The notes below the pieces were generated by a model. The model was not told where the DNA came from and searched no databases. It worked only from the letters and a program-made list of their open reading frames with translations. A stretch of DNA of 64,000 nucleotides from Ceratorhiza oryzae-sativae (Eukaryota > Basidiomycota > Agaricomycetes > Cantharellales > Ceratobasidiaceae). Below, piece by piece: positions 1 through 11,939 of this stretch (positions are counted from its first letter, which is position 1; every line of letters starts with the position of its first letter). The position numbers and the translations under genes were made by a program. The stretch spans positions 1-64,000 of the forward strand of contig JARWMV010000059.1 of assembly GCA_030998015.1 (NCBI GenBank). Reading direction: 5' to 3'.

Positions 1-1730
1 ATGCGGCCTTCAGCTTCGCATTCTCAGCGACCGCGCCTGCCCTCCAGTCTTGTTGCTGAGGAGGAACTTTTGCCGTCGATGGAATCACGATCGCAGGGTC
101 AACCAAAAATAGCGCGACAATTTTTCGGTGACCCGGCTTCGTCTTGTCCTTGAGCTCGAATGGCGAGACCCGATGCTGATAGATATTGGGGAAAGCGATC
201 GCTCGGTCTTGGCACGTCACGACGGATCCGAGATCGTTGACACATGGGTCGTCTCTTTCGACAGGACGAGTTGAGTAAGCATGTCTAAACAAAGCCAGCC
301 ATCATGTCACTACCTGGATATTCCCCAAGTCAGTGTGCATCCACGTTCGTCGTTCTGCTCGTACGATCCAGGAATAGAGGCGGCAGTTCGAAACGCCAGC
401 CGACTTTCCGTAATGTTCTCCTCGTCATAGTAGTAGATCCCCGAGACTGCGATCGACTCGTTCGACATGCCTTCGACGTGCCACGAACCACCATCGTACG
501 TGGGTTTTTCCGGTGTCTGGATTACATGTCAAACGAGGAAGTATAAAAATATGTGCAATACCGACCAGATGAATGTTGGCGAGCTTGACGATAACCTGTA
601 TGGTCCTTCCGGATAGCGAATACCAAATGCTCCGTCGTTCCAAACTGCCCGGAATGTATCCGTCGCCGACATCGGGTAACGAAATTGGCCGGTTCTCGGA
701 CCACTCTTCATACAGCCTATCGTATTCATCGTCGTTATTCTCGTACTGCCGATAGTCTGGGGCAGGCATGTAGTCATCGTCATAAAAATACCCGTTATTT
801 GTGCGTTCCGGGACGGCAGCGTTCTTGGGTATGCAGTCTGTGAGAACGCGCTCAAACAGCGGCAAGAACGCGCCGACCAAGCCGTCGATCGTCTTGTGCA
901 GATCTTGGTGGCGTTCAGGGTGAATGTTGTTGATATAGCACGGGCTTTCGACAGTTTTACCGTCCTTGGAAACTGCAAGGTCGGTTGGCAGCCACTGGAA
1001 CCTCTGGGAAGTATGGTAGTTCACGTCCTGAGCCCATCGCGAGGCCGGTTCGGGGAGTTCGGGTGGCGGGATAGGCTTGAGCGTCGCTGGGTCACGATTG
1101 TTGTCTTCATCTGGATATGCCAGAGTACGTCCATAGACGACAGGATACAATGATGGGTGGACGAGATCCAGAACCTTTCCGTCCGAGTTCGGGTGCCAGT
1201 CTTTTTCCGAGTCGGGTACATTCTCGAGTTTGGCGACACTCGACTTGAGCTTATTCTTCAAGGCAGTCGGCACGAGATGATCCGACTGCCAGATGCAATC
1301 GTAACATGCCACCTTGGTGAAAACCTTGTCAATCCCTTATAAGGGCGTGAAGAAATAAAACACACCTCGGCGCCACTCTCTTCGTCGCGTAGGTTCGCAT
1401 ATCCGTCCAGTTCCTTGAGAACGTAATCAATATGCGAGTCTTTCATGAGCTCAGCCTGCTGGAGTGCCTCTGCACGCCACCTGGCTAGAATCTCCGGGTC
1501 GCGGAATTTGGTCCACCAAGATGGTTTAGAGCGGAGTGCGGCAGAGAGTCGAACCATCTCTAGTTCGACAAGCTATGAGATGGAGGAATTAAATTCATCC
1601 GAAAACAAATCGCGTGTTTACGAGGACATACGGGTTTGGCAGGCGTTGCGTCATCCCCATCCCAGTAATGATCCTCCGTCTCGCCAAACGGGTTGGGAAG
1701 AGGTCCTATCGTTTTCGTTGCGGAAGCCAT
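1..1730 (-). CDS. DUF4246 family protein (3' end cut by window edge)
   Basis: Five exons can be joined in phase on the minus strand: 1632-1730, 1366-1572, 566-1312, 314-516 and 1-284, with GT-AG introns of 28-59 bp. The ATG at 1730 opens the family-typical N-terminus (MASATKTIGPLPNPFGETED). Landmarks are VLDLVHPSLYPVVYGRT in exon 3, IHL/TPEKP across the exon 3-4 junction, GGSWHVEGM and GIYYYDEENITESRLAF in exon 4, and IAFPNIYQHRV and GHRKIVALFLVDP in exon 5. These match fungal DUF4246 proteins, whose function is not established. The H-x-E (WHVEG), the distal H (YQHRV) and an R about 16 residues later resemble the metal and co-substrate ligands of Fe(II)/2-oxoglutarate dioxygenases; this is my inference. 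About 450 residues are visible and the C-terminus lies beyond the window. All exons are open. Confidence 0.85.
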
Positions 1731-2297
1731 TTGTTTTCGTGCCGGCCTGGAACGGGATCAAGACGCGTCGCTTCGGGGTGATGGTACGTTGAGAAGAGAA
1801 CGACGCGGTGCGGGTGACGAGGCCGCACGTGTTCGCTATCGACACGAGTAGCGTTTACGTTTGGGTTAGCGGGCAGATTGGCCGTGTGGCGTACGCGCTG
1901 TGACTGTATGCGTAGCCTGTGCCTGGAATGAGGGGTACTGGTCGTCATCGGCTTCCTGCGCTGGTTGTATCCCCTCGCTCCCAATGTCCCGCTTGGCAAA
2001 ACTCTTTCTATTAACGCAGCTCAGCTTTTAACTAATGGCTGCGCTTACCAGGTGCACCAGGTATCTTGCGATGGTTGTATCAAGAGCCGTACGATATGCA
2101 CCAGAACTTACGTCAATCGCTCAAACGCTGTCTGAAGCACGTGATGAGTGGTGATAACACTAAACAACCCCTGGAGATGAAGATTGCAGGAGTACATTCT
2201 GTCGCCCGCTGCTTCACAAAGTATTTTTGAGCCAACATGCACCATCTTCTATCCACTTTCCGCCTCCATCAATGCTCGCACATGTTAAACATACTTC
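1731..2297. other. Intergenic region between the two DUF4246 copies
   Basis: No coding sequence is supported. It holds the upstream region of the DUF4246 gene and the 3' flank of its dead paralogue; short open frames here are not conserved with either copy. Confidence 0.5.
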
Positions 2298-3344
2298 TCA
2301 ATAAACATGCTTTTCTCGTCCATCAGCTCCAATCGATGCGCTTCTGCCTCCGCTCTTGAGATCACCCCTCACCCAGATGCATAATATTTCCACAAAATTG
2401 GTCGATAACCTCGCGGAAGCTGGATTAGCAAGATTAGCAGCGAAACTCCACTCGTGCTGCTGACGGGGAACTCTCGGGGTAGATGGAATCTTCATAGCCG
2501 GGTCGACTAGAAATAAGCCAACAACCTTACGATGCCCTGGCTTTGTCTTGTCTACCAGCGCGAAATCGGAAACCCTGTGCTGTTAGATGTTGGAGAATGC
2601 GATCGCTCCGTCTCGGCAAGTGACGGCATTGCCAAGCCCGTTAACAGACGGGTCGTCTCTTTTTGCGAAAGAAGCACGCTTAAATCTAACCCATTGGCAT
2701 TGAAACGGCGGTCCGAAATGCAAGGTGGCATTCCGTGATATTCCATTCGTCATAGCAGTAGATCCCGGATGCTACAATACACTCCTTCGACATTCCTTCG
2801 ACGTACCAAGAGCCTCCGTCATATTTTTGTTTCTCTGGGCTCTATAAGACATGTCAGAACATGATAAACTATACTCGTAATACCGACTAAATGAATGCTA
2901 GCCAGCTTGGCGGTAACCTGTATGGTTCTTTCAGCCATAGAGTACCATCGCGCCGCTCCGAGCTGCCCGACGCATATCCACTCGGTTCAACTTTGGGATG
3001 TTTGACCTTGCGACTATATTAATATTCTATATATGCCTTCTTGTGCTCCTTCTTGTGCTCCTTCTTGTCCTCACAATTTTCACCGTCCGGCTCCGAATCA
3101 TCGCTCTCATCATTCGTGCATTGCCTGACCGTGCGCTCCGGTGTAGCCTTAGTCCCCGGAATTCAGCCAGTTAGAATGCGCTCAAATAGGCGTAAAAATT
3201 CCTATATGAGATCGTTCACGTCCTGGTGTAGGCCATGATTTTGCCCAGGACGGATATCGTTGATACTGGTCACCTTTTCACCGAGCTACTATCGTCAGAC
3301 ACGATGAAATCTAAGGGCAGCCGTTTAAACTTGTACGATATATA

Positions 3345-4952
3345 CAGTTAGGGACAAAACCACTCGCAGAGATCGAGCCCTTAACTTCGAACGCGCATAA
3401 CTTTGCATCTCCGCTACGTAGCCGCATGTATTTATTAACAGTGGATAGTGTTACATCTGAGCTACAAAACACATGTACATAAAACGTGTTTGATCAATTA
3501 ACAAAAAAGTTATACATGAAATACAACAAGAGGTACACGCGAGCGGTTTTGTCCCCACGAGGCATAGATGTTAGCCCAAACACAACTAGTAGGGAATCGC
3601 CTTTCCTTTCCTTTTGAGAACCATAGCCATACGTCTGGGCATGCTCTCTATTAGCTTCCTACAATAATCTTCACCAAGCCCATCCCAGATGTCTTGAACT
3701 CTCTCCCACAGCTCCAGAATCCCAACAAGTGGGTTCTCATACTCCCCAAGGCGATGTTTAAGCTCCACCCAAAGATTTTCAATTGGGTTGAGGTCAGGAG
3801 AGTTGGCTGGCCAGTCAAGTAGTGTAATTCCATGCTCCTCAAACCAGTTGAGGCAGACTTTTGCCTTGTGGGAGCTAGTGTTATCCTGTTGAAATATCAC
3901 CTCCCCTGGCTCCATCCCTAAATACTCTAGGCTCTGTGAGAATTCATCAGCTAAAATCTCTAGGTATAGCTCCTTATTCAAGGTACACTCCAAACGGCAC
4001 CCAAATCCAGTTCCCAACCAGCCCATACACCCCCCAAACATGACTGATCCTCTGCCAAAGTTAGCAGTTGGAATGACCTGCTGGTCACTAAGCATCTCTC
4101 CTTGCCAAGCCCATGTCCAGTGAACCCCATCTGAGCCTAACCAGTTGATTTTGGTCTCATCTGACCACAAAACATGTTTCCAATCATCCACCATCCAATC
4201 CTTGTGAGCCTCAGCAAATGCAATCCAGTCATGGATATGCTGTGGGGTATGCTTTGGCTTTCAGACACCCTTAACTGGTCTTAGACCAGTGCTTTTGAGG
4301 GCATGACAGACAGTTTTGGGATGAATGGATTGCCCTGTAAGTTTGCAGAGTGTTTGGGTGGCCTGGCAGGTAGATACAGAATTATGGTTGGTGACAAGGT
4401 GGACAGCATGGCTGGTTGCAGCTGGGTTCAGCTTTCAAGGATGCCCACCAGCAGATTTAACCAGGTCTGGGCAGTACTGAGTGCATATCTTGGTGATAGA
4501 GGCAGCAGAAACAGTCATTCTAGCCATGATTTGAGTCTGAGAAAGACCAGAGTTGAGCAGAGCGAGCACAGAGTTAACTTTGTCCTTTGTGAGGGCTTTG
4601 GGCATGATAACAAGACTGCTGTGATAGCGATGACTAGTGTAAATGCTCTATATATGCTGGGGGTGATACATATAAAACAGTAGATACAGCTAGTTTGAGT
4701 GGACTCCAATGTTTCAATTCAAGCTGAAAATCCCAAAACAGGGGACAAAACCACTTGCATGTACCTTCTGCATTGTTTCATGTATATCTCCATCATTTTT
4801 TGACCAAACTTGTTATATATACATACTGCCTTTAGCTCAGATTCACTGCTTTCTATTGGTATTATATACATGCAGCTATGTAGCGGAGATCCTAAGTTAT
4901 GCATGTTCGAAGTTAGGGGCTCAATTTCTGCAAGTGGTTTTGTCCCTAACTG
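3345..4952 (-). mobile_element. Tc1/mariner-type DNA transposon with 212-bp terminal repeats
   Basis: The ends are CAGTTAGGGACAAAACCACT and its inverse, flanked directly by TA dinucleotides at 3343-3344 and 4953-4954, which is the Tc1/mariner target duplication. The element is 1608 bp. The terminal inverted repeats cover 3345-3556 and about 4741-4952. Each repeat ends internally with an inverted copy of the terminal motif (GCGGTTTTGTCCCC at 3543-3556 and GGGGACAAAACC from 4741), so each end is a small inverted-repeat unit. The single internal gene is a DD34E transposase with two stop codons. The element sits inside the dead DUF4246 paralogue. Confidence 0.93.
3586..4605 (-). pseudogene. Tc1-type DD34E transposase with two in-frame stops
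   Basis: The frame from ATG 4605 to the stop at 3586 is 340 codons, the usual size for Tc1 transposases. The N-terminal half carries the helix-turn-helix region (MPKALTKDKVNSVLALLNSG). The catalytic part shows WSDETK (first Asp), QQDNTSSHKAK (second Asp) and SPDLNPIENLW (Glu), with exactly 34 residues between the second Asp and the Glu. Stops occur at codon 57 (4435-4437) and codon 115 (4261-4263). Both are TGA codons that a single C-to-T change from CGA would explain, and there is no frameshift. It is a recently inactivated copy rather than an old relic. Confidence 0.92.
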
Positions 4953-5135
4953 TAGCACCTGTCTTCTCCTCAATGTTTGTTGACCTTGAGCATCGGAATA
5001 GTCCTGAGCATATCTGTATTCCTAATAGTTGTGTCCTCTGGATAGCCACTGTTTGGCCATAGACAATCAGTTCAAGCGAAGGGTGGGTGAGATCAAGTAC
5101 CATCCTGTTGGAATGTTGATGCCAATCCTTCTCTA

Positions 5136-5809
5136 CACTGGGTGACAAAAGTCTTGCAGCACTCATGTTACAGCTCTGGGCAGTCAGGAGCAAAGGCAAA
5201 GCACGACTTTTTGTATGACATATGTAGGGTACCGTCTAATACATATATTGCAACACTTTGTGAGAATCTGGAGTGCATACACAGGGCATGAGGGGAGATG
5301 TGGCACAGGGGTGGTTTTTAATGTCATTGTTCCAGGTGTCCCCAAGCTTAGCTGTAGTAGTAGGTATTATAGCACTGAGCCTCACAACTGCAATGGGCAT
5401 CTGGGCTTCTGTGTGCGTGCCACCATTGCAGAGATATGGGCAACTGAAAGTACTGTTTTTGGGTGTTTTTGGCCAAAAAGCACTAAAATTGCCAACTTTG
5501 GGCCACCATTGCTCAATAACAGGGGCATGCACACAAAAGCTCAGATACTTGTTGAAATCTCAAAGCTCAGTGCTATCATGCCTACTACTACAGCTAAGCT
5601 TGGGGACACCTGGAACAATGACCTTAAAAACCACCCCTGTGCCACATCTCCCCTCATGCACTGTGTATGCACTCCAGATGCTCACAAAGTGTTGCAATAT
5701 ATGTATTAGACAGTACCCTACATATGTCATACAAAAGGTTGTGCTTTGCCTTCACTCCTGACTGCCCAGAGCCATAACACAAGTGCTGCAAGACTTTTGT
5801 CACCCAGTG
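5136..5809. mobile_element. 674-bp foldback MITE, Tc1/mariner type
   Basis: The termini read CACTGGGTGACAAAAGTCTT and its inverse, with TA on both sides (5134-5135 and 5810-5811). The inverted repeat continues with some mismatches almost to the centre at about 5472, so the whole element is a palindrome. No transposase is encoded; the overlapping open frames on both strands are mirror images of one another. The first 26 bases differ at only two positions from the ends of the larger palindromic element at 60392, placing both in one family. It interrupts the dead DUF4246 gene. Confidence 0.9.
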
Positions 5810-6307
5810 TATATCTGCCACGTTTTCAAGTTTGATGACTTCTGAAACAAGATTGGCCCTGAGGGCAGTTCATATGAGGTTGTAACACAACACCTCGAAT
5901 TACCAAGTTAATCAATCACAACTGGCAATGGGTGCTTCAAGTTATCATGCCTTGGCCCTGGTGGTTTGGTCTTTCAGTTTGGCATATCCATCAAGATCCT
6001 TAGGAACATATTCAACATGGGCCTCTCACATGAGTACAAAATTTTCCAGGTCGTCAGTGCGCTAATGGGCTAAAATCCTTGGATTGCGAAACATAGTCCA
6101 CCAGGAGTTTGTCAGGTGAAGTTCTGCGGACAGCTGGACCATATCCAGTTCAACTACCTACGCCATGATTGAAGAACAGAATTCGGATAATTAAACGTTA
6201 TTCTATACAGGCTAGGCAATTACTGCATGGGACCCTTCTCAGTAATGGTCCTCATTTTCACCAAAGGGAGTGGGCAGTGGGGATGTTCTTGATTCTGCAG
6301 GAGCCAT

Positions 6308-7255
6308 AGCCGTATTGGTTAATCGAATGATTTAAAATCTGGTCGGTTTGAACGTGTGTATAGATTCTGCTCCCTTGCCACCACGTGTTCGCATTTTTGA
6401 GTGGGTCTGGGCACACCGGCGGTTAGGTTTAAATTTAGCTTGTATGCGCTTGGCGTCACGTGTCTCACCCTGTCGAATGTTCTGCCGTACATCGTATGTC
6501 TTAAAACAATGAGACTTTGGTGCTCAACCTGTTATATTATTTTTGCGTCAATTAATCGCATTTTCTTGCATGTTTTGGTGCAATATCTCGATCTGAACTC
6601 TGACGAACCACAATGACGAAAGTTGCGGTTAAACCTTGTGAAATCGCTGAGATATACGACCCATTCGACTGAATGATAGGATCAATCCATTGACGTTCAA
6701 AACTATCCTATGTTTGCAGCACCTTGAATTCTGTGATATGGCTCCATTCAACGCGTTGGGTACGTCGGTCCTGGCTCCGCCAAGGTCACGTGGCTGAAAT
6801 ATACATGGCCCGAGACGGGCCGCGTTTATTTGATCGCAAGTTCGGCCACATCAGTCGCGCCCGGCGGAAAATAGCTCTTGCGTGAATTCCCGTTCCAATT
6901 TGATAGATACGAAGAACCCCATATGTTCCGTTCTATCCCCATTTGGTAGCCCCGCGACCCCTTTTGATGCACATGGAGTCAGGCAAAACTTATCCCCGCA
7001 GGTCCCCATGGGTCTCCGTCTGCTTCGCTACCGAATGAGGTCACTTCTGCGCTTCTCTGTGGGACTGGCATCGTCAGGCTCGTGCTATATAAATCTTACA
7101 CAATGCGCTTCTGTCGGATATGTCGCCTAGCTTGGCGAGTCATTCCTGGCTCGAAGCCCTCCGCATTGGAATACTTAAGAACGTGGCTCAAACTCCCTCT
7201 GCCTTCGTCTTCGCCCGACCAGCCATCTTCCTCCCGCCGGTCTCACCGAGCCAAC
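6308..7255. other. Intergenic region and promoter side of the sugar transporter
   Basis: No protein-coding exon is supported. The last ~200 bp before the transporter ATG contain GCTATATAAAT (about 7084-7094), a plausible TATA element about 165 bp upstream of the ATG. Confidence 0.45.
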
Positions 7256-9436
7256 ATGGGCGTCAACCGGAAGGCTATCGTCTTTTGTTTCTTTGTCGCC
7301 TTTGGAGGCTTCCTCTTCGGCGTACGTAAACCGCTTTGCTTAATGCGCTTCTGCCAATACTCACTTTTGCATGTAGTACGACATTGGTGTTATTTCAGGA
7401 TGTCTGATCATGCCCGACTTCATCGAACGCTTTGGCGAAATGGGCCCTGATGGCAACTATGTGCTTAGTGCTCACAGGCAAAGCATCATCACGAGTTTAC
7501 TTTCCGCTGGGTAAGTCGATCTTGCTGCCTTTGGGACCAAGACACTAATGGGCTTTCAGAACCTTCGTTGGTGCTCTTGGTCAAGCATTTTCGTCTGACC
7601 GATTCGGACGCCGCTGGTCTATTTTCATTTGGTGTGCGATCTTCACCGTTGGAGTCGCCATCCAAACCGGGACGGAGAGAAGCATTGCTCAAATCTCAGT
7701 CGGGTACGTCTCAAGTCGCCAAACTATATCCCTCACGCCATAACACTTCTCCAGTCGTTTTATTGCCGGATTGGGAGTCGGCGCCATGTCCGCTATTGTG
7801 CCACTCTACAATGGAGAGACAGCTCCGAAAAAGATTCGTGGGGCGCTACTCGTGTTGTACCAGCTCCAAATCATCGCCGGGTAAGCCTTTGCCGTTGGGC
7901 CGTTTGGTTATTCTTATCACGAACTTGATTGGTAGTATCTTCTTGAGTTACATCCTCGATTTCGCCACCCACAAAGTTTCGGGCTCAGCATCCTGGCGTG
8001 TTCCGGTTGGACTGCAGCTCCTCTGGGGACTGATTTTGTGCGGTGGAATCATGTTCTTGCCGGAAAGCCCGTATGTAGAGCCTCACTCCACGGATAAACC
8101 GGGTGCTAATAAGTTCTTCAGTCGTTACCTGCTCGGCCAGGGCCGTGAGAAGGAGGCTCGCGAAGCAATTTCCGCTGTCAACGGCTATGCTCCGAACGAT
8201 CCCTTCGTCGATGATATTGTGGAAGAGCTCGAAATTGGTATCCGCGAGGAAAACGAGGTATGGTGCAAGCCCCCAAAATGCTCCCACATGGTGGAAATTC
8301 AATATTGTGAACACAGGGAGGCAAAGCGACCTGGGCAGAATGCTTCTCCACTCGCAACAAGCTCTGGATGCGCACCGGGAACGGAATGATGCTTCAGTTT
8401 ATCCAACAACTCAACGGCCAGAACTTCTACTGTAAGGACTCCAAGTATAGATGACGGATGATCATTTATGCGCTATCAACAGACTACTACGGAGACACGT
8501 TCTTTAAGAGTGCTGGTACCGAACTTTCGCCCTACGTTATCCAAATCATTCTCGGAGCCGTATCCCTTGTTGGAACTGTCCCCGCGCTCTACCTCATCGA
8601 GACCTGGGGTCGCCGCCGCGTACGTCTCTCCAAAAGCTCTGTGTTACGTGGGTTCCTTACTTTTACTCTGATAGTCTCTTCTCCTTGGCGCGTTCCTCGA
8701 AGGAGCCTGCTCCATCATCGCGGGACTGGTTGGACACTTTACACTCGCACCGACAGGAACTCCCAAGGAACTCCTTACTGGGCGTAACAAGGCAGGAGGC
8801 GACACTCTCATTGCTTTTGCCGTGCTCCATGTTTTCTCGTTCTCCATGTTCTGGGGACCAGGTGAGTTGCTATCTGCTCATGTCCACCGCACATCAATTG
8901 TCTAATCGGCTACGAAGTTCCATGGGTGTACCTTGGCGAGTCCTTCCCGCTTCGCGTCCGATCCAAGTCAATTGCGCTCGGTAGTGCGACCAACTGGATC
9001 TGGAACTTTTTGCTTTCCTTCTTTGCACCACGTATCGCCGAAAAGTGTGTCCATTCGCATGCTCGTATTATCCGAACGCCCTAATCTTTGCGCCTGCTAT
9101 AGGATTGGCCCCCTCATCCTGTTGATCTTCTTCGGCATGCTCACGTTTGGCTTTGCCTATGTCTGGCTCTGTATCCCCGAGACCAAGGGCCTCAGTCTCG
9201 AAGAGGTTCGTCGTCAATAATTTGTCCAATCGGGTTCACTCGGCTAAACGGGCTCTCTTCTCCCATAGGTTGACGAGATGTACCGAGCCGGCATCAAGCC
9301 GTGGCGTTCGGTTGGATGGAAGCCTCATGAGAAGCATCTCACACACGCGCACCATGCACGGGACGCAAGTACCCCTGAGGAGAAGCCTACCGATGTACAT
9401 CATGAGAAAGGTATGCTTATGGAAGCTACACTTTAA
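7256..9436 (+). CDS. MFS sugar transporter (hexose transporter type)
   Basis: Twelve exons join in phase to 525 residues: 7256-7321, 7377-7510, 7560-7703, 7755-7880, 7936-8070, 8122-8257, 8317-8431, 8483-8619, 8675-8861, 8918-9044, 9103-9205 and 9269-9436. Introns are 48-63 bp, all GT-AG. The protein has the 12-helix sugar-porter layout. Helix 1 is AFGGFLFGYDIGVISG; the loop 2-3 motif is DRFGRRWSI; then GRFIAGLGVGAMSAIVPLYN, the loop motif PESPRYLL, QFIQQLNGQNFYYYYG in helix 7, VPWVYLGESFPLRVRSKS after helix 10, and PETKGLSLEEVDEMY at the C-terminus. These are the signatures of proton-coupled fungal hexose/monosaccharide carriers of the plasma membrane. The substrate cannot be read from sequence. 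No disabling change is seen. Confidence 0.93.
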
Positions 9437-10545
9437 GAATATGCGCTGATTGCTAGAGTAGTGACACGAACGTAACGCGATGGGAGCTGAGATTGTATAT
9501 TTTGCTTGATTTCCTGGATGTGTGCTTGTACATGTATATATGCGCCAAAATATATCCTCTGGCTGCAACAAATGATTATTGAGGCGAAGCTGATAGAAGG
9601 AACGGTTGGCATTATCAATATAAACACTTGCCGTCCCCGATTGGTCCGGATGAGTTCAAGTTACATGGACATCATTTCAACCAGGATTTTCTTCTAGAAT
9701 TAAACCGTCGTCACCTCTTCTCTTGGTCGTCAATGTACGCTTTGTATGGTGTTCATTTATCTCATCAGCTCGCGAATTTTCTGGATTTGTTGTAAACTGG
9801 GCTAATATTCCATAAACTTTGCCGAGGCTGTCACAGCCGGAAATACTTGGTAGTCTTCAGGAACCCGCTCGACGTCTAAGCATCTAGACAATTGCTCAAG
9901 TGACCCCTTCCGTTACGTGGTGCAGCTGCCATTTTTAGTTTAAGGACGGTCGAAATCGCATTTTGGGACTAAAACTATAAGATCATCTACGCCCCTAACC
10001 GATGAACTTTTCTGAGGCTATTCGTACATGCGGTGCACCCCTACCAGTGTCAACTCGGACTTATTTTGAACATCACGCAGGGTGATCGTCGTACAGGCTA
10101 CGCGATTCTTTGCCTTGGGCCCTACATAAACCCTTTTACAACAACTCACTAGATTAGTTTGGCTATCTTCCCCCGTTCGTGTAAGTCTCCCACCGACTAG
10201 TCCATTATAAATGGCGTGGCCGGCTTTTACGCAGCATTGCATGTCACTTGGCACTGTTGTTTGGTTGACCGAGGCGGCCTGAGATCCTGCAGACTTTGTC
10301 AATCGAAACTACAGGCTGAGCTTGGACCTTCCCTCGGTGACTAGGCAACGCGCATGCCATTGAGACCGAGCATCCAGCGAGAATTGACCCTGGATACCTA
10401 TCTGGGAAGCTGAGATTGATCAGGCTGGAGGAGTATTTGGGATCTTGGGGCATGTGCTTGCTTAGCCTACCACTTAGCATCCCTATAAGAAGATCTGGGT
10501 AGACTGAAGCTAAAGCTCTTTCTCACTCGTGAAGCCCTCGCCACG
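9437..10545. other. Intergenic region without recognisable genes
   Basis: It contains the transporter 3' flank and the upstream region of the next gene. Short open frames show no recognisable protein. Confidence 0.45.
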
Positions 10546-11744
10546 ATGCTTCGCGCTGCGTTCAGTTTATCCGTGGGATCAATCGTTGCGCCACTCACGA
10601 CAGCCTTGATGTTGCTTGTCGCCTCTGATTCCAAGAGCATGACAGCTGTTTCGTTTACTCCGCCTTCATCTTCCAGCCGGGCGTCGTTGTCTGTCCTAAG
10701 TAGTATATCAATTGCGAGTAACGGGCCACTGGTGTCCGATTCTGCCTCGCCAGATATTGTCATACATGGTGGTATAGGCTACCGTGTGGACGTGAGGCAG
10801 GATAACGTAACTTTGTCGTTGGAAATTGATCGCCCGTTTGGAGGATGTTTGCTGGACATGTATGATGGGCAGCGGCTGTGGTTAGGTCAAGTGAGTCGGG
10901 CTATGACGGCTGACGAAGTAAAAATTGATTTGCTCTAGGATGAAATGCGATGGCTGAAAAGCTCATTGCCTAGTTCTACGCATCAAGTTCAGGAACCTAC
11001 CTATGCGGGCAATCTTCAACAACCTATAGTGGACAGCACAGCGCTCGGGCAGTTATGTCCTGAACGAGTAGGTTTGAGTGCCGTATCCAGGGACTTAAGT
11101 TGATGACATTTCTGTAGCTATTAGAGCACAACCTTGGTGTATTCATCCTTGATTCAGGTTTTGCTTGGAATTTATGCAAGGGTGTTGGGAGGAAATGGGT
11201 ATTAAAGAAAAAAGTCGACCTCGCAGGGGCAGACTATGTAACCGGAGTGAGTGCATTGACTTATGGTGAGTTATAAAGCGTGCTGGTAATTGAGTCTACA
11301 AATTTACTAAATAGAATCGTAGGTCAATTCTTGTATCTTCTCAACTCCAAGAGTCGGGTCTTGACGAGACATTTCCTTAGCGATCCAGCGGTATTAGCTC
11401 AAGAAATCACGGCTGGCGCGCCAAATTCATACAATTACAGTTCACTAATTCTTTCCTCTGGGACTTCGGATTTCCCTTCACCTCATATCTATGCAGCCCT
11501 CGGGAATACACTATTCATCATTGCACTTCCGGGTGATCCGTTCGACGGGGCTCATGCTGTAACAAGCATAACGACCAGTCTTGAGGTTATTAAAACTATG
11601 ATGCTGGCCGGACCTGAAGGAAGGTATTTGGTTCTTAGTGGAAGTGGAGGGATTAGAGTATATGAGCGGGTAAGCGGAGGAGCTTCGGTTGTGGAGATTG
11701 CAACACTCCTAATGGAGACTGCAGATTGGTTGATGCTGTTTTGA
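10546..11744 (+). CDS. Hypothetical protein, 347 aa, N-terminal hydrophobic segment
   Basis: Four exons join in phase: 10546-10890, 10939-11067, 11118-11265 and 11323-11744, with introns of 48-57 bp bearing GT and AG ends. The last junction restores the frame (VTGVSALTYG, then QFLYLLNSKSR), which supports the model. The first ~27 residues (MLRAAFSLSVGSIVAPLTTA and on) are hydrophobic and could be a signal peptide or anchor. A Ser-rich stretch follows at about residues 36-65. The rest looks like a mixed alpha/beta domain with a hydrophobic segment IYAALGNTLFIIALPGDPF. I do not recognise the family and assign no function. Confidence 0.6.
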
Positions 11745-11795
11745 TTATTAACATCAGTAAATAAAATCGTACATCATATGGAAGTTGATATTGGG

Positions 11796-11939
11796 TGACT
11801 TCCCGTAAGAACTAAAACTACAGCTAAGCTATTCTAAATGCGGAGTGATTACAACGTGGAGTAATCAGACATTAATAACTTATGACGTCATCCAGACTTT
11901 AGCTTAGCTTAGCTTAGATTTGGCCCTTACGGGAAGTCA
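11796..11939. repeat. 144-bp MITE, copy 1
   Basis: It starts TGACTTCCCGTAAG and ends CTTACGGGAAGTCA, a 14-bp inverted repeat. The interior is nearly identical to a second copy at 59736-59879. The flanks share ATTG-like bases on both sides in both copies, so the exact end and target duplication are uncertain. It encodes nothing. Confidence 0.82.

Larger units (their letters stand above)
2298..6307 (-). pseudogene. Degenerate DUF4246 paralogue split by two transposons
   Basis: This is a second copy of the gene at 1-1730 in the same orientation, with exons recognisable along its length. The start at 6307 reads MAPAESRTSPLPTPFGENED and meets a stop codon soon after. Exon 2 (about 6160-5960) reads VELDMVQLSAELHLTNSWW and also contains a stop. 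The DLTHPSLELIVYGQT segment lies near 5100-5050 and GGSWYVEGMSKECIVASGIY near 2815-2755. A C-terminal segment, GHRKVVGLFLVDP, lies near 2555-2515. Several in-frame stops are present. A foldback element (5136-5809) interrupts the segment equivalent to LENVPDSEKDWHP, and a Tc1-type element (3345-4952) interrupts the segment just before QRFQWLP. The gene cannot make the family protein. Confidence 0.85.

Noticed and set aside
5215..5761. Open frames of 98-164 residues on both strands
   Set aside because: They lie wholly inside the 674-bp foldback MITE and show no protein motif.
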